Source of the DNA: Xenoacremonium recifei
Taxonomy: Eukaryota; Ascomycota; Sordariomycetes; Hypocreales; Nectriaceae
DNA: 64,000 nucleotides
Reading direction: 5' to 3'
Assembly: GCA_012184525.1 (NCBI GenBank)
Contig: WOFQ01000002.1
Coordinates: 558,001-622,000 of the forward strand
The notes under the pieces: model-generated
What the model was told of the DNA's origin: nothing
What the model saw: the letters and a program-made list of their open reading frames with translations, nothing else
Database searches by the model: none
Program-made: the position numbers and the translations under genes
Part shown: piece after piece, positions 45,087-56,520 of the stretch
Numbering within the stretch: position 1 is the stretch's first letter
Layout of the letters: the number at the start of each line of letters is the position of its first letter

Positions 45087-48000
45087 ATGGCAGACTCCCC
45101 CACACTCCCGCTAACGCCGCCCGCAAGCTGCCAGAAAGCAGCCGCTAAGAATGGGAACGGAGTGCCTGGGGCGCTGAAGAAGCAGGAGGTTCCAGCATGT
45201 CGGGCCGCACCTGCTCCTCTGCCAGTCAGCTCGCTGCCACTCGCGTCTTCGCGACAGCGTCGGCCGGAGAATTGTCCATCGTCAACACCATCGAAATCTG
45301 CGATCTCTTCGGGCGCTCACCCCCGGCCAGCCCGCGCCAGCCTCGCCTGTGCCGTTTCTCTCCAGCAAGAGCCAGGTGCAGCCGATTACCTGGCGCGCCT
45401 GCTGCGACTCGTCCAATGCCGCTCTGTGCCCCTCAGCAGCCGCGCCTCGTCTTCCTCGACGACGCCCCCGAAATCCGGCATGGCTGACTTCCTCGCGAGC
45501 TTCAATCTCGGCGCGCCGACGCCCGCGCCGTCTAATAACCTGTCGTGTCTGTCGGTGGAGGACCTTCAGATGAACTTGCGCCACGTCCTGGAGAGCAAGG
45601 TCACGACGAACCGCGCGGAACATGTCTCGATAATGTTGGAGATACGGGCCAGCGCCCAGTTCACGCTGCTGATGCCCGAAAATGGCGACAACAGCATCGA
45701 TCCTCTACTAGGCGCGACCGGCGCAACGCCCACGCCCGGGCCTGCGGACCAGCCCGGCGGCAACCAGCAAATGTTGACGCGGGTGGTCGGTGCGAACGAG
45801 ACTTTGATGAACCAGCCGCAGGACGATCCCTCACTTCAGCGAGCTGTCGCTAAACACATTATCGCTGCTATAACTGAAGTAACTGCCGTTGATGGAAGTG
45901 CCTGGGCGGTGCGGGAAGTGTCACGCATATCTTCAGGGTGGACATTTACGTACCTGTGCAAGAACTCGTACCAGCAATGGAGTCGTCAAAACGCCAAGAA
46001 TCCGACCAAGGCCATTGTTGGAGAGTACAGCCTGCGAGAACCAGACCCTACACTAAGTAGTGAGTTTGCCATCTACTTATTTCTAACTTCGTAGACTAAC
46101 AGCTATTATAAAGCCCGTCCTGCGTTCGATTGTCGTGGTTGTATCGTCATCGCTTTCAATCGAAACAGCCGAGCCATCACCGTAAAATACGATCACACAC
46201 CACTTCACATGACTGTCGCACAACTCTCAGCATACTTTAAGCCTCCTGAGAGGGAGCTGGGTCCTGGTGCTCGTAAGGCGCTTCAGCAGAAGACCCCAAA
46301 GACTCCTAAGCGTCCCAAGTCGGATAAGAGGGCTCGCGAGTCGACTTCTAAGAAAGCCCAGGATGAGAATGGGAACCCCAGAAAGAGGAAGAAGAAGAAC
46401 AATGGCGCTGCTCAGCCGGATCCTGCACAAGGCCCAATAATACCGCCAGACCTTCCAAATGCAATGTCGACTGATGGGCAAGACATCTCTCAACTATCCT
46501 CTTACACCAATGCCCCGCAGGCACCGCAAGTCGATGGCCAGAACCGCCCTACTTTCAATGACTATCCCCAAGGCCTGATAGGGCAAGAAGCTGCGGGATC
46601 TAATGGATCTCATACGGCTACATCTCAGCCTCCGGCATCGTCTTCATTGTCGATTAACGTCTCGGCAGTAGAGGCAGCACGCCGTAAGGAGGTGGCTACC
46701 ACATTACTCTCGAGCTCAGGCGTCGATCCGACAACACTGTCGACTGAGCAATTCGGCATATTTTCGAATCAAGCGCCTGACCTTCAGAAAGAGTCGTTGG
46801 CCATGCTAGTTAGGTATGGCGCCGAAAGGCTTCGTATTGTTCATCCCTCTAACCGGGAGGGCTCTGCCTCTGCGAGCGCGAGCGGTACTGCGTCTCCAAC
46901 CCAGACCAGTCAGGCCACGCCATCGGGGCCAACCACAACAAAGGAGCTCGTGCCCCAATCTCAATCTAATGATGTATCAACGGACGGGGCAAACGGTGCC
47001 TCTGGAAAGAGGACTAAAAAGGGCGCAGGAAAGTCTCGAACTGCGTGCTTCTCGTGCAAGTCACGCAAAGTCAAGGTATGCTACCCGCTGAAAACGTTTG
47101 AGTTACACGTAACTGACTTTCTATAGTGCCCTAAACAGAGACCAACCTGTACAGAATGTCAAACTAGCGGGTTTACCTGCGAGTATGCACCCCCGAAGCC
47201 TAGGAAAAGCAAAGCAAAATCGGATGCTGTCGTTATTGACGAAGATGAGGAAGAGCAAGAAGAAGAGTCAGGCTTGGGAGAGGATGCCCCAGGAGAGCCA
47301 TCTCAACATCCCGAGGAAAACCAGCAAGACCAGGAATATTCGCAATATCCTCAAATCCCCGTTTCCGATATGCTCACCCCGAGCATAGAGCAAACAACCC
47401 ACGAACATCCTGTCTCCCAGCCTAGTTATTTCCAATCAGGCTCAGGTCTTATACTGCCTCAAGCTGAAGTCACTACGTCAATAGCACCACACTCCCTCCA
47501 TGGGACCTCGGGGATAGACAATGGGCACCAACATGGCTATAATTCTGGTATTCCTCAACAGCATGAGCCGGCAGAGCAGCCTCCCACATACTCGCAGCAG
47601 AAGGTCGTCTCACCGAGGCAGAGAAAAGGGCGCAGAAGTCTACCTGCAGCACCCTCACACTCGACGATTACTCCTATCCAACCTCCACAACCCCAACCTG
47701 CGACTGTGCCGACCGCTTCGCCTCGGGCCTCCCGAGCAACAACCGGGCGGCAACGGACAAGACAGTCAAACAGCCGCTCATCCGCAGATTTCAGTCAAAG
47801 GAACTTGACGCAGCAAGCAGCAGTTCCAACCTCGAATACCAACATCTATCAAGGGATGTCTCAGCCGAACCACACACAAGCTGCCTCGTCTGTACCTCAA
47901 GCGACGAGGCAGGTGTCGCAGCCACACCATTCGCCAACCGTTGCAGCTGCGGTCCAGGCAGCTCATCGAACTTCGCCGTTCCAGGCGGCTGATGTGCCTC

Positions 48001-48725
48001 GCACCGCGTCGAGAACCAGCCAAAGGGTACAGAACCGAACACCCGCTGGACAGTCTAGTGTCAGGGGCTATCCACCCCCTGCGAGTAATGAGCAGACGCC
48101 CAGCGCGGCTTCTGTTGGACGAAACACAGGCGGGACTGGGACTTACAGTGATCATAGCACTTTCGCTAGTAACACTGCATCCTCAAGCAACCAGTATGGC
48201 GAGAAGTCCAACTATGAGTCGTACTCTCGCCAACAGACAAGCCCGGTCACACGCTCATCGAGGCCTGAGACGAAGACAAGTCGCAACGCAGCTATCGCTA
48301 TGTCAATGGCCTCCCAAGCGCCGTCGACCACGTCCTACGCTCCAAGTTCAAACCAATGGTCTAGTAGTGATAGCAGCAGTTCACATTCATATAATACGAA
48401 CACGAACAGCACATCCTACAACTCCCACGCTACATACAACACAAGGTCTTCTTCGTCCACCACGGCGCCCCCATCACAAGGCTACAACTTGCGGCGAAGT
48501 TCAAACCAATCCTCCTATGGCAACCAGTCTTCGCAACAACAACAACAAAACTACCCGTCATACACATCACAGACGGCGCAGGAGCAGAACCAGTCCTCCT
48601 CGAACCAGCACCCGGTCTGGTACAACTACAATAACCAAGGTAACACCGGGTTCACGCCAGCAAACATCCAGTCATCAGGTGGCTATAGCTGGAAGATGCC
48701 TGATGAGGGCTGGGGAGGTGTTTGA
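45087..48725 (+). CDS. large protein with central Zn2Cys6 cluster, putative transcription regulator
   Basis: Three exons (45087-46059, 46114-47075, 47127-48725) give 1177 residues. The zinc cluster is central: C636-x2-C639-x6-C646-x6-C653-x2-C656-x6-C663, split by an intron directly before C646 and flanked by basic runs (GKRTKKGAGKSR; PPKPRKSKAKS). The N-terminal third has a conserved-looking segment (about 145-345: LSVEDLQMNLRHVLESK, SAQFTLLMPENG, then FDCRGCIVIAFNRNSRAITV), followed by a basic Lys-rich stretch with PKTPKRPKSDKR. The C-terminal 480 residues are Ser/Gln/Asn/Thr-rich, an activation-type low-complexity tail. No fungal_trans domain is visible. The acceptor of intron 1 is AAAG; that choice is set by the reading frame. 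A second plausible start is the ATG at 45480 (MADFLASFNLGAPTPAPS); the 131 residues above it look weakly constrained. Confidence 0.88.
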
Positions 48726-49203
48726 GCGCGGGGAAGGCGACTTTTGATGTTTAATGACCCTTCTAATAGAGAGAAAGCGAGTCAAGTGTCGGTTCTGAGT
48801 ATGGGAGACTCAAATGTTGTTGTTTAATGGTATCATGCAATCAGGGATGGGAGGGAATTGTAGACGAAAGATTTCGGTCATGTCAGGATGTTTGCTGGCT
48901 TCTTAAAATGCGGGAGGAGATACCCCTTGGTAGCTTATATTTGACACACTGAGATGAAGACAACAATTGAAAGATATTAAGAAATTCTTATTATGAGATG
49001 TGACGCTTGTTATACCCAATGTCCAAATTAACCTCCCAGTCTAGTGTATCCAACCCTAGAATTCCCTATTCATAAATTCCGTCCAGTCTATATTGGTATC
49101 GTAGTTGTAGTCCTTGCAGTAGTATGTCTAGTCCATTTAGATGTCATTAACATGCATTGCATGTGTCCGTAAATTGCAAATCGCCCGAGGTAAGAGAAAG
49201 TCC
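48726..49203. other. convergent 3' region
   Basis: 478 bases between the stops of the large Zn2Cys6 gene and the MFS transporter gene. AT-rich for this window, as expected of two polyadenylation regions. Confidence 0.6.
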
Positions 49204-51086
49204 TTACGACTCGGCGAACTTGCTCAGCGATCGAAGCCTGGCACCGTAGAAGTACAGCAGCCAGATACCAATGATGCCAATGACACTCAGGCCGCCAAGC
49301 AGGCTGGTACCCTTAGCAACACCGAGGTTGTTGAACAGCGGGTGAGCGAACAGAACACTGCCGCAAGCCAGGGCGCTTCGGGCGAAGTCGTTACCGGCGA
49401 ACAGGCTGGCAGCGTACTTGGGATAGCTGAGCGGGATGTAAACGAAGATGCACTGCATGACAACGAAGACGGTAGCGCCGTAGATGGTGATGCCGATAGT
49501 GGGCACAATCCAGTGGATAGATGCCTTCGCCGTCCAGGCGAAGAGGAAGAGGCCAATGGTTGGGCCGAAGGCAGCACCCAGGGCCGGGAGCAGACGAGCC
49601 TCCTGGACGGGCCAGCCCAGCTTCGCAATGCGAGGGTCCATGTAGTAGTAGAGGTAAGCCGTGTAGGCGGCGACGCCAATCAGGCAGGAGACCAGGATGC
49701 AGAGGAAGACGAGACCGATCTGGCCAAGGTTCATGCCGTAGTCGACGGGATAGACCAGAGGGAAGACCTCGAAGACTAGGAGATGTTAGTTCATGATTGA
49801 TCACGGTAAGGTGGTGAGGTCAACTTACAAGAGTAGTAGATGCCGTAGATGATGGCAGTGTAGATCTGCACGAACAGCACAGCGGGATCCTTGATGGTGA
49901 TTTCCATAGGCTTGATGAGCGCATCAAAAGCGATGTCAGACACCTTCATGTTGCGCTGGTCAATCTCGCTCTGGGACATGAAGCGCTCGTTGCCAGTAAG
50001 CTTGCGCAGACGCTCCGCACGGCGAAGTAGGATGTTGGCACCGCTCGTCTCAGGGAGCGCGATGAACATAGCGATCAAAATAGGCGATGAAGCCCAGATG
50101 CTCTCGTAGAGCGACCAGCGCCAGTTCTCAGCGGGGACAGCGAAGCCCGAAATCAGGGGACCAAGGGCAGGGCCACAGTACGCGGCAGAGACCCAAGCCA
50201 TCATGGCATAGGGTAGAGCCATCAGGCTGTACATGTCGCCCAGCGAGGCGCCTCCGGAGGCCAGACAGGGCGAGCCGAAGAAGCCCTGCAAGAATCGCAG
50301 CACCATCAGGCCGGGGTAGTTCTTGACCAGGGCTGTGGGGATGGAGATGATGACGAACAGGAACATGGTGATGATGTACACAGGGTTGCGGCCGATACGC
50401 GGGATCTCGCTCAGGGGCGAGAACAGCAGGGGGCCCATGCCGTAGCCAAGCACGTACATGCTGAGACCAAGAGTGGCCTTGATCTGGCTGACGCCAAAGG
50501 CCTTCATGACGCCCTCCTCAGAGGAAGTGTAGATGGCTGAAGTGGTATACACAACGAATGTGTAGAGACAGATCAGTATCGCGACACCAAGGCGGCGGCG
50601 GTTGCTCCAGTTGTGCGGGTTCTCCTTGTCATCGCTGTAATACCAATCGACGAGGATAGCGCCGTCCTTGGTACGCTTGGGCACAACAGGGATAGACTTG
50701 ACCTTCTCAATCTCGTGCTGCTCTTCGGCCTCGACGCGCTCATGAGTGTAGGCCCGAGTTTCAGAAGGCGAGCGCGTCCGATGGAGATGGAGAGGTTCAT
50801 GGTGAGAGGGCTCTGCATAAGGAGCGACGTCTTCAGCATCTTCCTTCTCCTTGGTCTGGGGCTTAGCCTCTGGGTCGTCGGCGATGGTCGACGAGGCGGA
50901 AGAACCCGGGGCTGTGATATCGGTGTCGTTGTTCTCGTCGACGATGGCGTCGGGGTTGTTCATGAGCAGGACCCAGGGTTCTGGCAGTTGGAAGTCGGGT
51001 TCCTCCTCGGGGTACTTGAAGTACTTGTTGCCGGTGATATAGCGGACGAGCTGCCCCAGGGGCGCTTCTCGGATGAGGTCCGCCAT
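49204..51086 (-). CDS. MFS drug:H+ antiporter, DHA1 family (Flr1/Caf5-like)
   Basis: Plasma-membrane exporter of the 12-helix DHA1 family that confers multidrug or fungicide tolerance; substrate unknown. Two exons (51086-49829 and 49775-49204) with a 53-base intron give 609 residues. A cytosolic N-terminal region of about 165 residues begins MADLIREAPLGQLVRYITGN with a KYFKYPEEEPDF motif seen in fungal Flr1/Mdr1 relatives, then DPHNW-like ENPHNWSNRRR just before helix 1. The first membrane half has the loop LSEIPRIGRNPVYI (motif A region) and the antiporter-type LQGFFGSPCLASGGASLGDM (motif C region, about 283-302). A cytosolic loop of about 70 residues separates the halves. The intron falls in helix 7; the second half has six helices and ends RLRSLSKFAES. 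Confidence 0.94.
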
Positions 51087-53108
51087 TGTACTGTACTATA
51101 TGGGGTCGTGACTGTGAATTGTGGCTTATCGTGTTTCGAAATGATGTATTGGGTCGAGGGGGGCTGTCTTTATCAAGCGTTGGTTGCTTGTGTTGTTGGT
51201 GTAAGTGAGACGGCTAAGTGTTGTATGTAGGTCGTCACTCTCCCAACTGGGACAAGATGCTTCTTGTGAGAGTTGATTGGGCTTGTTGAATGAACTCCAG
51301 ACCCTGAGACGGGGGACCGCGATAGACATCTTATACCCATCGTGTCTGCCATGGGCCATCAACTTAATCCTTAATCATCCCGCACTTGCTGGGTAAGCAT
51401 CCATGCCATGCTCGTCTGTCTCATCGGACCTAAGGCGTAATCCCTCCCTCCCCGCCAGGCTCAAGGGCCCACGGACTTAGCGAAGTCAATCCCACACGGC
51501 CGGTAAGCATGTTGCGTTGCGTTGCGTGGCGTCGTGTTGCTAAGGCGTCGAAGCTTCTTTTCACGACTAAGCAGCAGAGATTGTATGGCCCCCGCGTGCC
51601 CTGTCTGTCTAACTCGGGCCAACTTTCGGGCGGGAGATTACCAATCGGGGTTAACAGCAAATGTTGAGTCTGGACAGCCGCAGCTTACCAACGCAGTGGA
51701 GATGGCACTCGCTGGCACTCGCCGGCGGTAGTCTGGCGGCATCTCATCTGCAGATCGTCCGCCAAAGATAGTGTCACAGCGTCGTGAGTCTAGACCAAGA
51801 CGGAGTTTAGAGATGACTCTAAAGCGTTATGGCCATGGTCATTGGTTGAATCTTGGAGTTGATGCCCAGCCTGGCCCTCCAGAATCTCTCGCTCGCTGTC
51901 TCAGCTTGCTCCGTCTCGCTCCGTCTCGGCGGAGGGCTGGCCTCTTCTGAACGCTTTCATGCAGGCCGTCAGCCTTCGACGTAATGTCCTCGGAGTGTAT
52001 CACATAACGTTGCCTTCACCATATTGACCACACTGTCTCTACTTGTTGTGAACAATACGCGTCCTCCGCCGTGCCTCCTCCGAATCGTATTCAAGAGGTT
52101 CTTGATGATCAATCTCCCACCGCCCTTCGTTTACTTCTTTTGTCTTCTTCCTCTTTCATCTTTCGTATAGCTCATGGCGCAATTGACAGGCTCATCCATC
52201 GCATGGATTTTCTGCTTCTGTCGAGGATCCTCGCACATGCACGTAACAACCGATCTCTCCGCCAGTAATCTCCAGCCTCTCACAGCGCCAAAATCACTGC
52301 TGTAGTTTTTTTTTTCTCCCAACACATTCTTCTGCTCACACCTAATCAGCACTAACATGCCTCGCAAGACGTCATAGCCTGGCTGCAAGGAGCTTAGAAA
52401 TCCTGGCCTGATATCGCCCCGAGCCTAATGGACCATCGCCGAAAAGGGTAAGTCTAGATCCCGGGTTGATTAATCAACACACGTGTAAAAGCCTTTTTGA
52501 CTCCTCGCTTTCGCTCGTGCTCTTCTCTCAGTAGAATGAGAGATTCCATTGAATGTGGATCGTGCATAATGGTATTGTGAAATGTCTGAGTCACGCCGTC
52601 CGACATAACGCCTTGGCTTGGCCCGTTGATCAGATTTCAAGCTGCTCTTATTCGGATCTGATCTTAATGTCCGTGCTGTATCTCCTTGACTCCGTAGATC
52701 TCCGTCAGCCCTTGCTTGCCCTTGTCCAGCCTGGCATGCGGGTTCTGAAGCAACGTGGGAAGTGGCCGATTGGTATCAGTCCCTAGCATGATCGACACGG
52801 CTGCGCATGCACCAAAGAAGCTTATAGGGTGTCTCGGTGCTCGGGAGGCCCGGCCTGGGGCCGAGCCTGATATAAGCTTGCGTCAATGTCGGCCGCCAGC
52901 TTCGCATTCACGTCGGTGCCATTCGTGCTATTGCTTTGTTTGATCCTTCTTCGCGTCATCCATCCCTCCGCAGATGAGAATATGGTACAATATAGTTATA
53001 CAAATTGCTCGCTAACATCGCAAGTCGCTATGGCCGGACCGAAGTGCTGACCCTAGACGTCGCGAGATGACGAACCAGCGGCCAGCAGATGTCCTCGTCT
53101 GACTCCTT
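51087..53108. other. intergenic region with the transporter promoter
   Basis: 2.0 kb between the start of the MFS gene and the stop of the next minus-strand gene. A GTTGC pentamer repeat lies at about 51508-51530 and a T run at about 52305. No ORF with a recognisable domain and no tRNA found. Confidence 0.5.
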
Positions 53109-54998
53109 TCAGTCTTTCTGAGCTCTCCAACTCCCCGCTACCTTGCTGATGCGGAGCCGTCGCAGGATGGCTTGTACGTTCTGTGCCGCATCATCGTCGC
53201 CCTGGATGACCTCGTCGACAATTGGCCAGATACGGCCATCCTCCGCCGTCAGCGCCGAGTCGACCAGAGCTGGAACCCAGGCCTGGAGCTGCCACGTTCG
53301 TTCCCTCGGATGTCGCTGTTCCTCCGCTGCCCGAATCCGAGCTGCCAACGCGAACGCGAGGTCGAAGTCACCGGCCTCCGCGCAAGCCGGGATCATCTTG
53401 TCATAAACGCCCAATCCTTCTCCTGGCACATCCTTCGGAATCATAATGCTGTAATCTTTTGCCAACTCCCACACCATCTCCGAGTCGGTGCAATGTAGAA
53501 TCATAGCTTCCATGATCGTGTAGTCAGGTTGCCTGCTGGTCAAAAGCACCACTTCGTGATAAAGCTGCTTCGCAGCCTCGGAACCGTGCACCTGTGCTAT
53601 GGCCTCAATTGTTACCCGGACAATCTCAAAGGACAGCTGTCCCTGCTCATGCATCTTGCGTATGATAGCGGCTGCTTCGTCTGTCAGCTCGGGCTTCTTT
53701 GTCAGAGCTTCATAGATAGCCCGAGAACTACCCCGGTCAATGCTGAGACCACTGCTCTCCATGATAGGAAAGATGCCGAAGGCGCCGGCGATGTTCCCAT
53801 TTCCTGCAAACGCTTCAATCACAGCTTCGTATTGATGCTTATGCACTCTCCCTCGTTTTGATAGCAACTCGAGTGCCTCCGTAGCCAACTTGGGGTCAGC
53901 ATGCCTTGCAGCTGTGCCAAGCACGTTTGCGATGATAGCATTCGACGGCGTCACTATCGAGTTCCTAACAGCAGACTCCCACACGAACAAAGTCCCGTCA
54001 TAGTGATATAGACGACTGAACCGGTCTAAGCATATGAGCAGTAAGCTGCGGAAGGCGTCATCAGTGCCCTTTGCGTGCTTCCGGTAGGGCAGAATCTGAT
54101 ACACCTCATCCATGAAACCCAATTGGCTGAAAACAACGATGAACACGTCGTATATCCACCGATCAATCTTCACCTGATCTTCGTGCAACTTGGTCAATTT
54201 GTTGAATGCCATTTCATACTGGCCGTCACGCAGTAGCCCAAGCATGATGCTCTGTTCAGAGCCTCGGTCAAGCTCAATCCAGTACTTCTTCATCAAGTCG
54301 ATTATTTCTTGCCGTGTAACATAATCTGGGTGAACGGCTAGAGCCTCCAAGGCACTGCGGGAAAATATGCTCGAAGGCGTGATCTCCTGCTGTACGATGT
54401 CCTTGATCAATGCTCTTATGCCCCCTGCTGAAGATCGAGGGTTCTTCATTGCATCCATCATACATTCGTAGATGTATGCATTCAAAGGGTAGTTCCGTTT
54501 TTCAACAAGGTGACGAACAACTGTAACGATCACGTTCTCGTCTTTGCCAACCCAATTTGGCACTCTGTCGTCTTTCTGGCCATTTCGTACCGATTCGAGA
54601 TATTTGAGAATGTCCTCGGTTGACATGGATTCGAAAGACCGGGAGGTCAGCGGCTCCCGCAGTCTCTTCGATTGCAGCACATCCACATCTTGAGTTTGCG
54701 AATGTTCGTGGTGCTTTTGTTGCTTCAACTCTTGTCTCAGCTTGCGTAATTCCCCAACATCGGCGTCAACCTGCTGAGAATATGGCGTTTGGCCCTGGGG
54801 GGAACTCGCCCTGGTCGCACTGGCAGAGTATTGTCGACGTTGTCTCGTTCGGTGGTTTGCTGCGGCCAGGCTTCCGCTAAGCAGCCTTGAATCAGGATGT
54901 CGATGGAAGGAGGAAAGCGCTTTAGCAAACGCACGCTCGTCTACTGATGGGCAAAGACATCGTGACAGGCCGTCGAAAAGCCATTGCGTGCGTCGCAT
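53109..54998 (-). CDS. mitochondrial PPR-like helical-repeat protein
   Basis: 629 residues from the ATG at 54998, no intron. The N-terminus (MRRTQWLFDGLSRCLCPSVD, then several Arg and Ser up to RQRRQYSASATR) has the character of a mitochondrial presequence. After a charged, Gln/Lys-rich linker (about 75-120) the chain is built of helix pairs of about 35 residues, as in pentatricopeptide-repeat proteins (for example YPLNAYIYECMMDAMKN, KIDRWIYDVFIVVFSQLGFM, HKHQYEAVIEAFAGNGNIAG, LGVYDKMIPACAEAGDFDLA). Such proteins bind mitochondrial RNAs for processing, stability or translation. I cannot name the target. A longer frame starts at 55106 but puts 36 non-mitochondrial residues in front. Divergent from lsm4. 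Confidence 0.85.
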   Translation of the reverse strand: MRRTQWLFDGLSRCLCPSVDERAFAKALSSFHRHPDSRLLSGSLAAANHRTRQRRQYSASATRASSPQGQTPYSQQVDADVGELRKLRQELKQQKHHEHSQTQDVDVLQSKRLREPLTSRSFESMSTEDILKYLESVRNGQKDDRVPNWVGKDENVIVTVVRHLVEKRNYPLNAYIYECMMDAMKNPRSSAGGIRALIKDIVQQEITPSSIFSRSALEALAVHPDYVTRQEIIDLMKKYWIELDRGSEQSIMLGLLRDGQYEMAFNKLTKLHEDQVKIDRWIYDVFIVVFSQLGFMDEVYQILPYRKHAKGTDDAFRSLLLICLDRFSRLYHYDGTLFVWESAVRNSIVTPSNAIIANVLGTAARHADPKLATEALELLSKRGRVHKHQYEAVIEAFAGNGNIAGAFGIFPIMESSGLSIDRGSSRAIYEALTKKPELTDEAAAIIRKMHEQGQLSFEIVRVTIEAIAQVHGSEAAKQLYHEVVLLTSRQPDYTIMEAMILHCTDSEMVWELAKDYSIMIPKDVPGEGLGVYDKMIPACAEAGDFDLAFALAARIRAAEEQRHPRERTWQLQAWVPALVDSALTAEDGRIWPIVDEVIQGDDDAAQNVQAILRRLRISKVAGSWRAQKD

Positions 54999-55293
54999 CG
55001 TCGTCGATCGACATTGAGGCTGAATTAGAAATCCGACCCTGAGCTCTTCAGAGAAGCTTCCAAGTTTGTCAGGTACGGACGGAAGGGTTCCGCCAGGCGA
55101 CCCCATATTTACCCATCAAGCGGGGTGATGCAACTCCAGAGGCCTTCTCTGCACGCATCCGCTCACCTTGAAGCTCACCGAGAAAGCGCACTCCACCATC
55201 GCAAGCTCCCTCGATCCCAACATCCCCAACCTACATATCCTCATCCAGCGCGCTGCACCACTCCACCACGGCGGCTGGCGCACATTATCCAAA
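54999..55293. promoter_or_regulatory. bidirectional promoter of the PPR-like gene and lsm4
   Basis: Only 295 bases separate the two start codons, so the promoters must overlap. No sharply defined operator seen. Confidence 0.6.
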
Positions 55294-55835
55294 ATGGTAG
55301 GTTTGCGCAGGGCCTTTGCGACCAAGTTCTCAGCTAATACGGACCCCACGCAGCTGCCCCTCGGACTACTAAACGCGGCCCAAGGCCACCCGATGCTTGT
55401 TGAGCTGAAGAATGGGGAGACCCTGAACGGCCATCTGGTCTCGTGCGACACATGGATGAACCTGACGCTGAAAGAGGTGGTGCAAACAAGCCCGGTAGGC
55501 CGTGAATTGCCAAAGCGACGTCGGCGCAACGAGGACTGACGGGGTTATAGGAAGGCGACAAGTTCATACGACTACCGGAAGTTTACGTGAAGGGAAACAA
55601 TGTGCGTCGCAAGCCCGCATACGTCTTCTCACATATACTGACGCATTCACAGATCAAATACCTCCGAGTACCAGACGAGATCATCGACCAGGTTAGCGAG
55701 AACCAGAAGCGAGACCAGAACAACTACCGCGGCGGCCGCGGAGGTCAATCACGGGGCGATCATGGCGGACGAGGCGGCGATCGGGGAAGAGGGCGAGGCG
55801 GTGGCAGAGGCCGGGGGCGAGGCAGGGGACAATAG
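55294..55835 (+). CDS. lsm4: Lsm4, U6 snRNA-associated Sm-like protein
   Basis: Lsm4 is part of the nuclear Lsm2-8 ring on U6 snRNA (splicing) and the cytoplasmic Lsm1-7 ring (mRNA decapping). Four exons: 55294-55296 (the ATG alone), 55354-55494, 55551-55601 and 55653-55835, giving 125 residues. The product begins MLPLGLLNAAQGHPMLVELK, Sm1 motif MLVELKNGETLNGHLVSCDTWMN with the conserved Asp, and Sm2 region KFIRLPEVYVKGNNIKYLRV. The tail from about 80 is RGG-rich (RGGRGGQSRGDHGGRGGDRG), typical of Lsm4 and linked to P-body assembly and arginine methylation. The first intron directly follows the start codon and is 57 bases without a stop in frame, so its retention would still give an open protein. 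Confidence 0.96.
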
Positions 55836-56520
55836 AAGGGGAATTTGTCTACAAGCAATGTGTACAACCAACGGGACGGGTATCGACCGACGTGAAGGCG
55901 CTCTCTAGAAGGGTCTGCATTTCCTTTTTGGGGGTCTGGCATGTTTGATTTGGAGCACTAATGCCAAGTCTTTGAGCCACATGCCTATGATCTTATTCGC
56001 TACTGGCGCATTGATGTGAAATGATAATGTGCATATGGAGTATGTAGGGTAAGCTGACTTATGGCATAGCCGTTGTTTGACGGGATGGGGAGATAACACG
56101 GCGAGATTCTAAGAGTTTATCATCAGGTGCTCCGTGATTCAGGGTTGTGTGCATTGGGTTGCTCTGGGTGTGAGTTGTCATATGAAATTTCAGTTGTGCG
56201 ACGTTACGTGCAGTGTATTCCTACATTTTGCAATTTTTTATTCAATGTCACATCTCTCAATTTCTAAGCCTAAGAGAGTTTGATATCAGTGATTCTAACC
56301 TAATATATTTGATCTAGAATCATCTTAAGAAGACGGAATCTATAGCACTCTACATATCATAAGACGGAATATCTGTTCCATGTAATAATCCAACGCTCCG
56401 CCCTTCCACATGCGTCATTGCAAAACTTGAAGAGAAAACTTCGAATCAAAGTTCATTACAACGCCCCTTTATTTCTTTTCCACATTAAAACCCATATACA
56501 GTCTCCCATCTGATCTATAT
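55836..56520. other. convergent 3' region of lsm4 and fas2
   Basis: 685 bases, notably AT-rich at 56.2-56.5 kb, between convergent stops. Presumably both polyadenylation regions; no gene seen. Confidence 0.6.
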
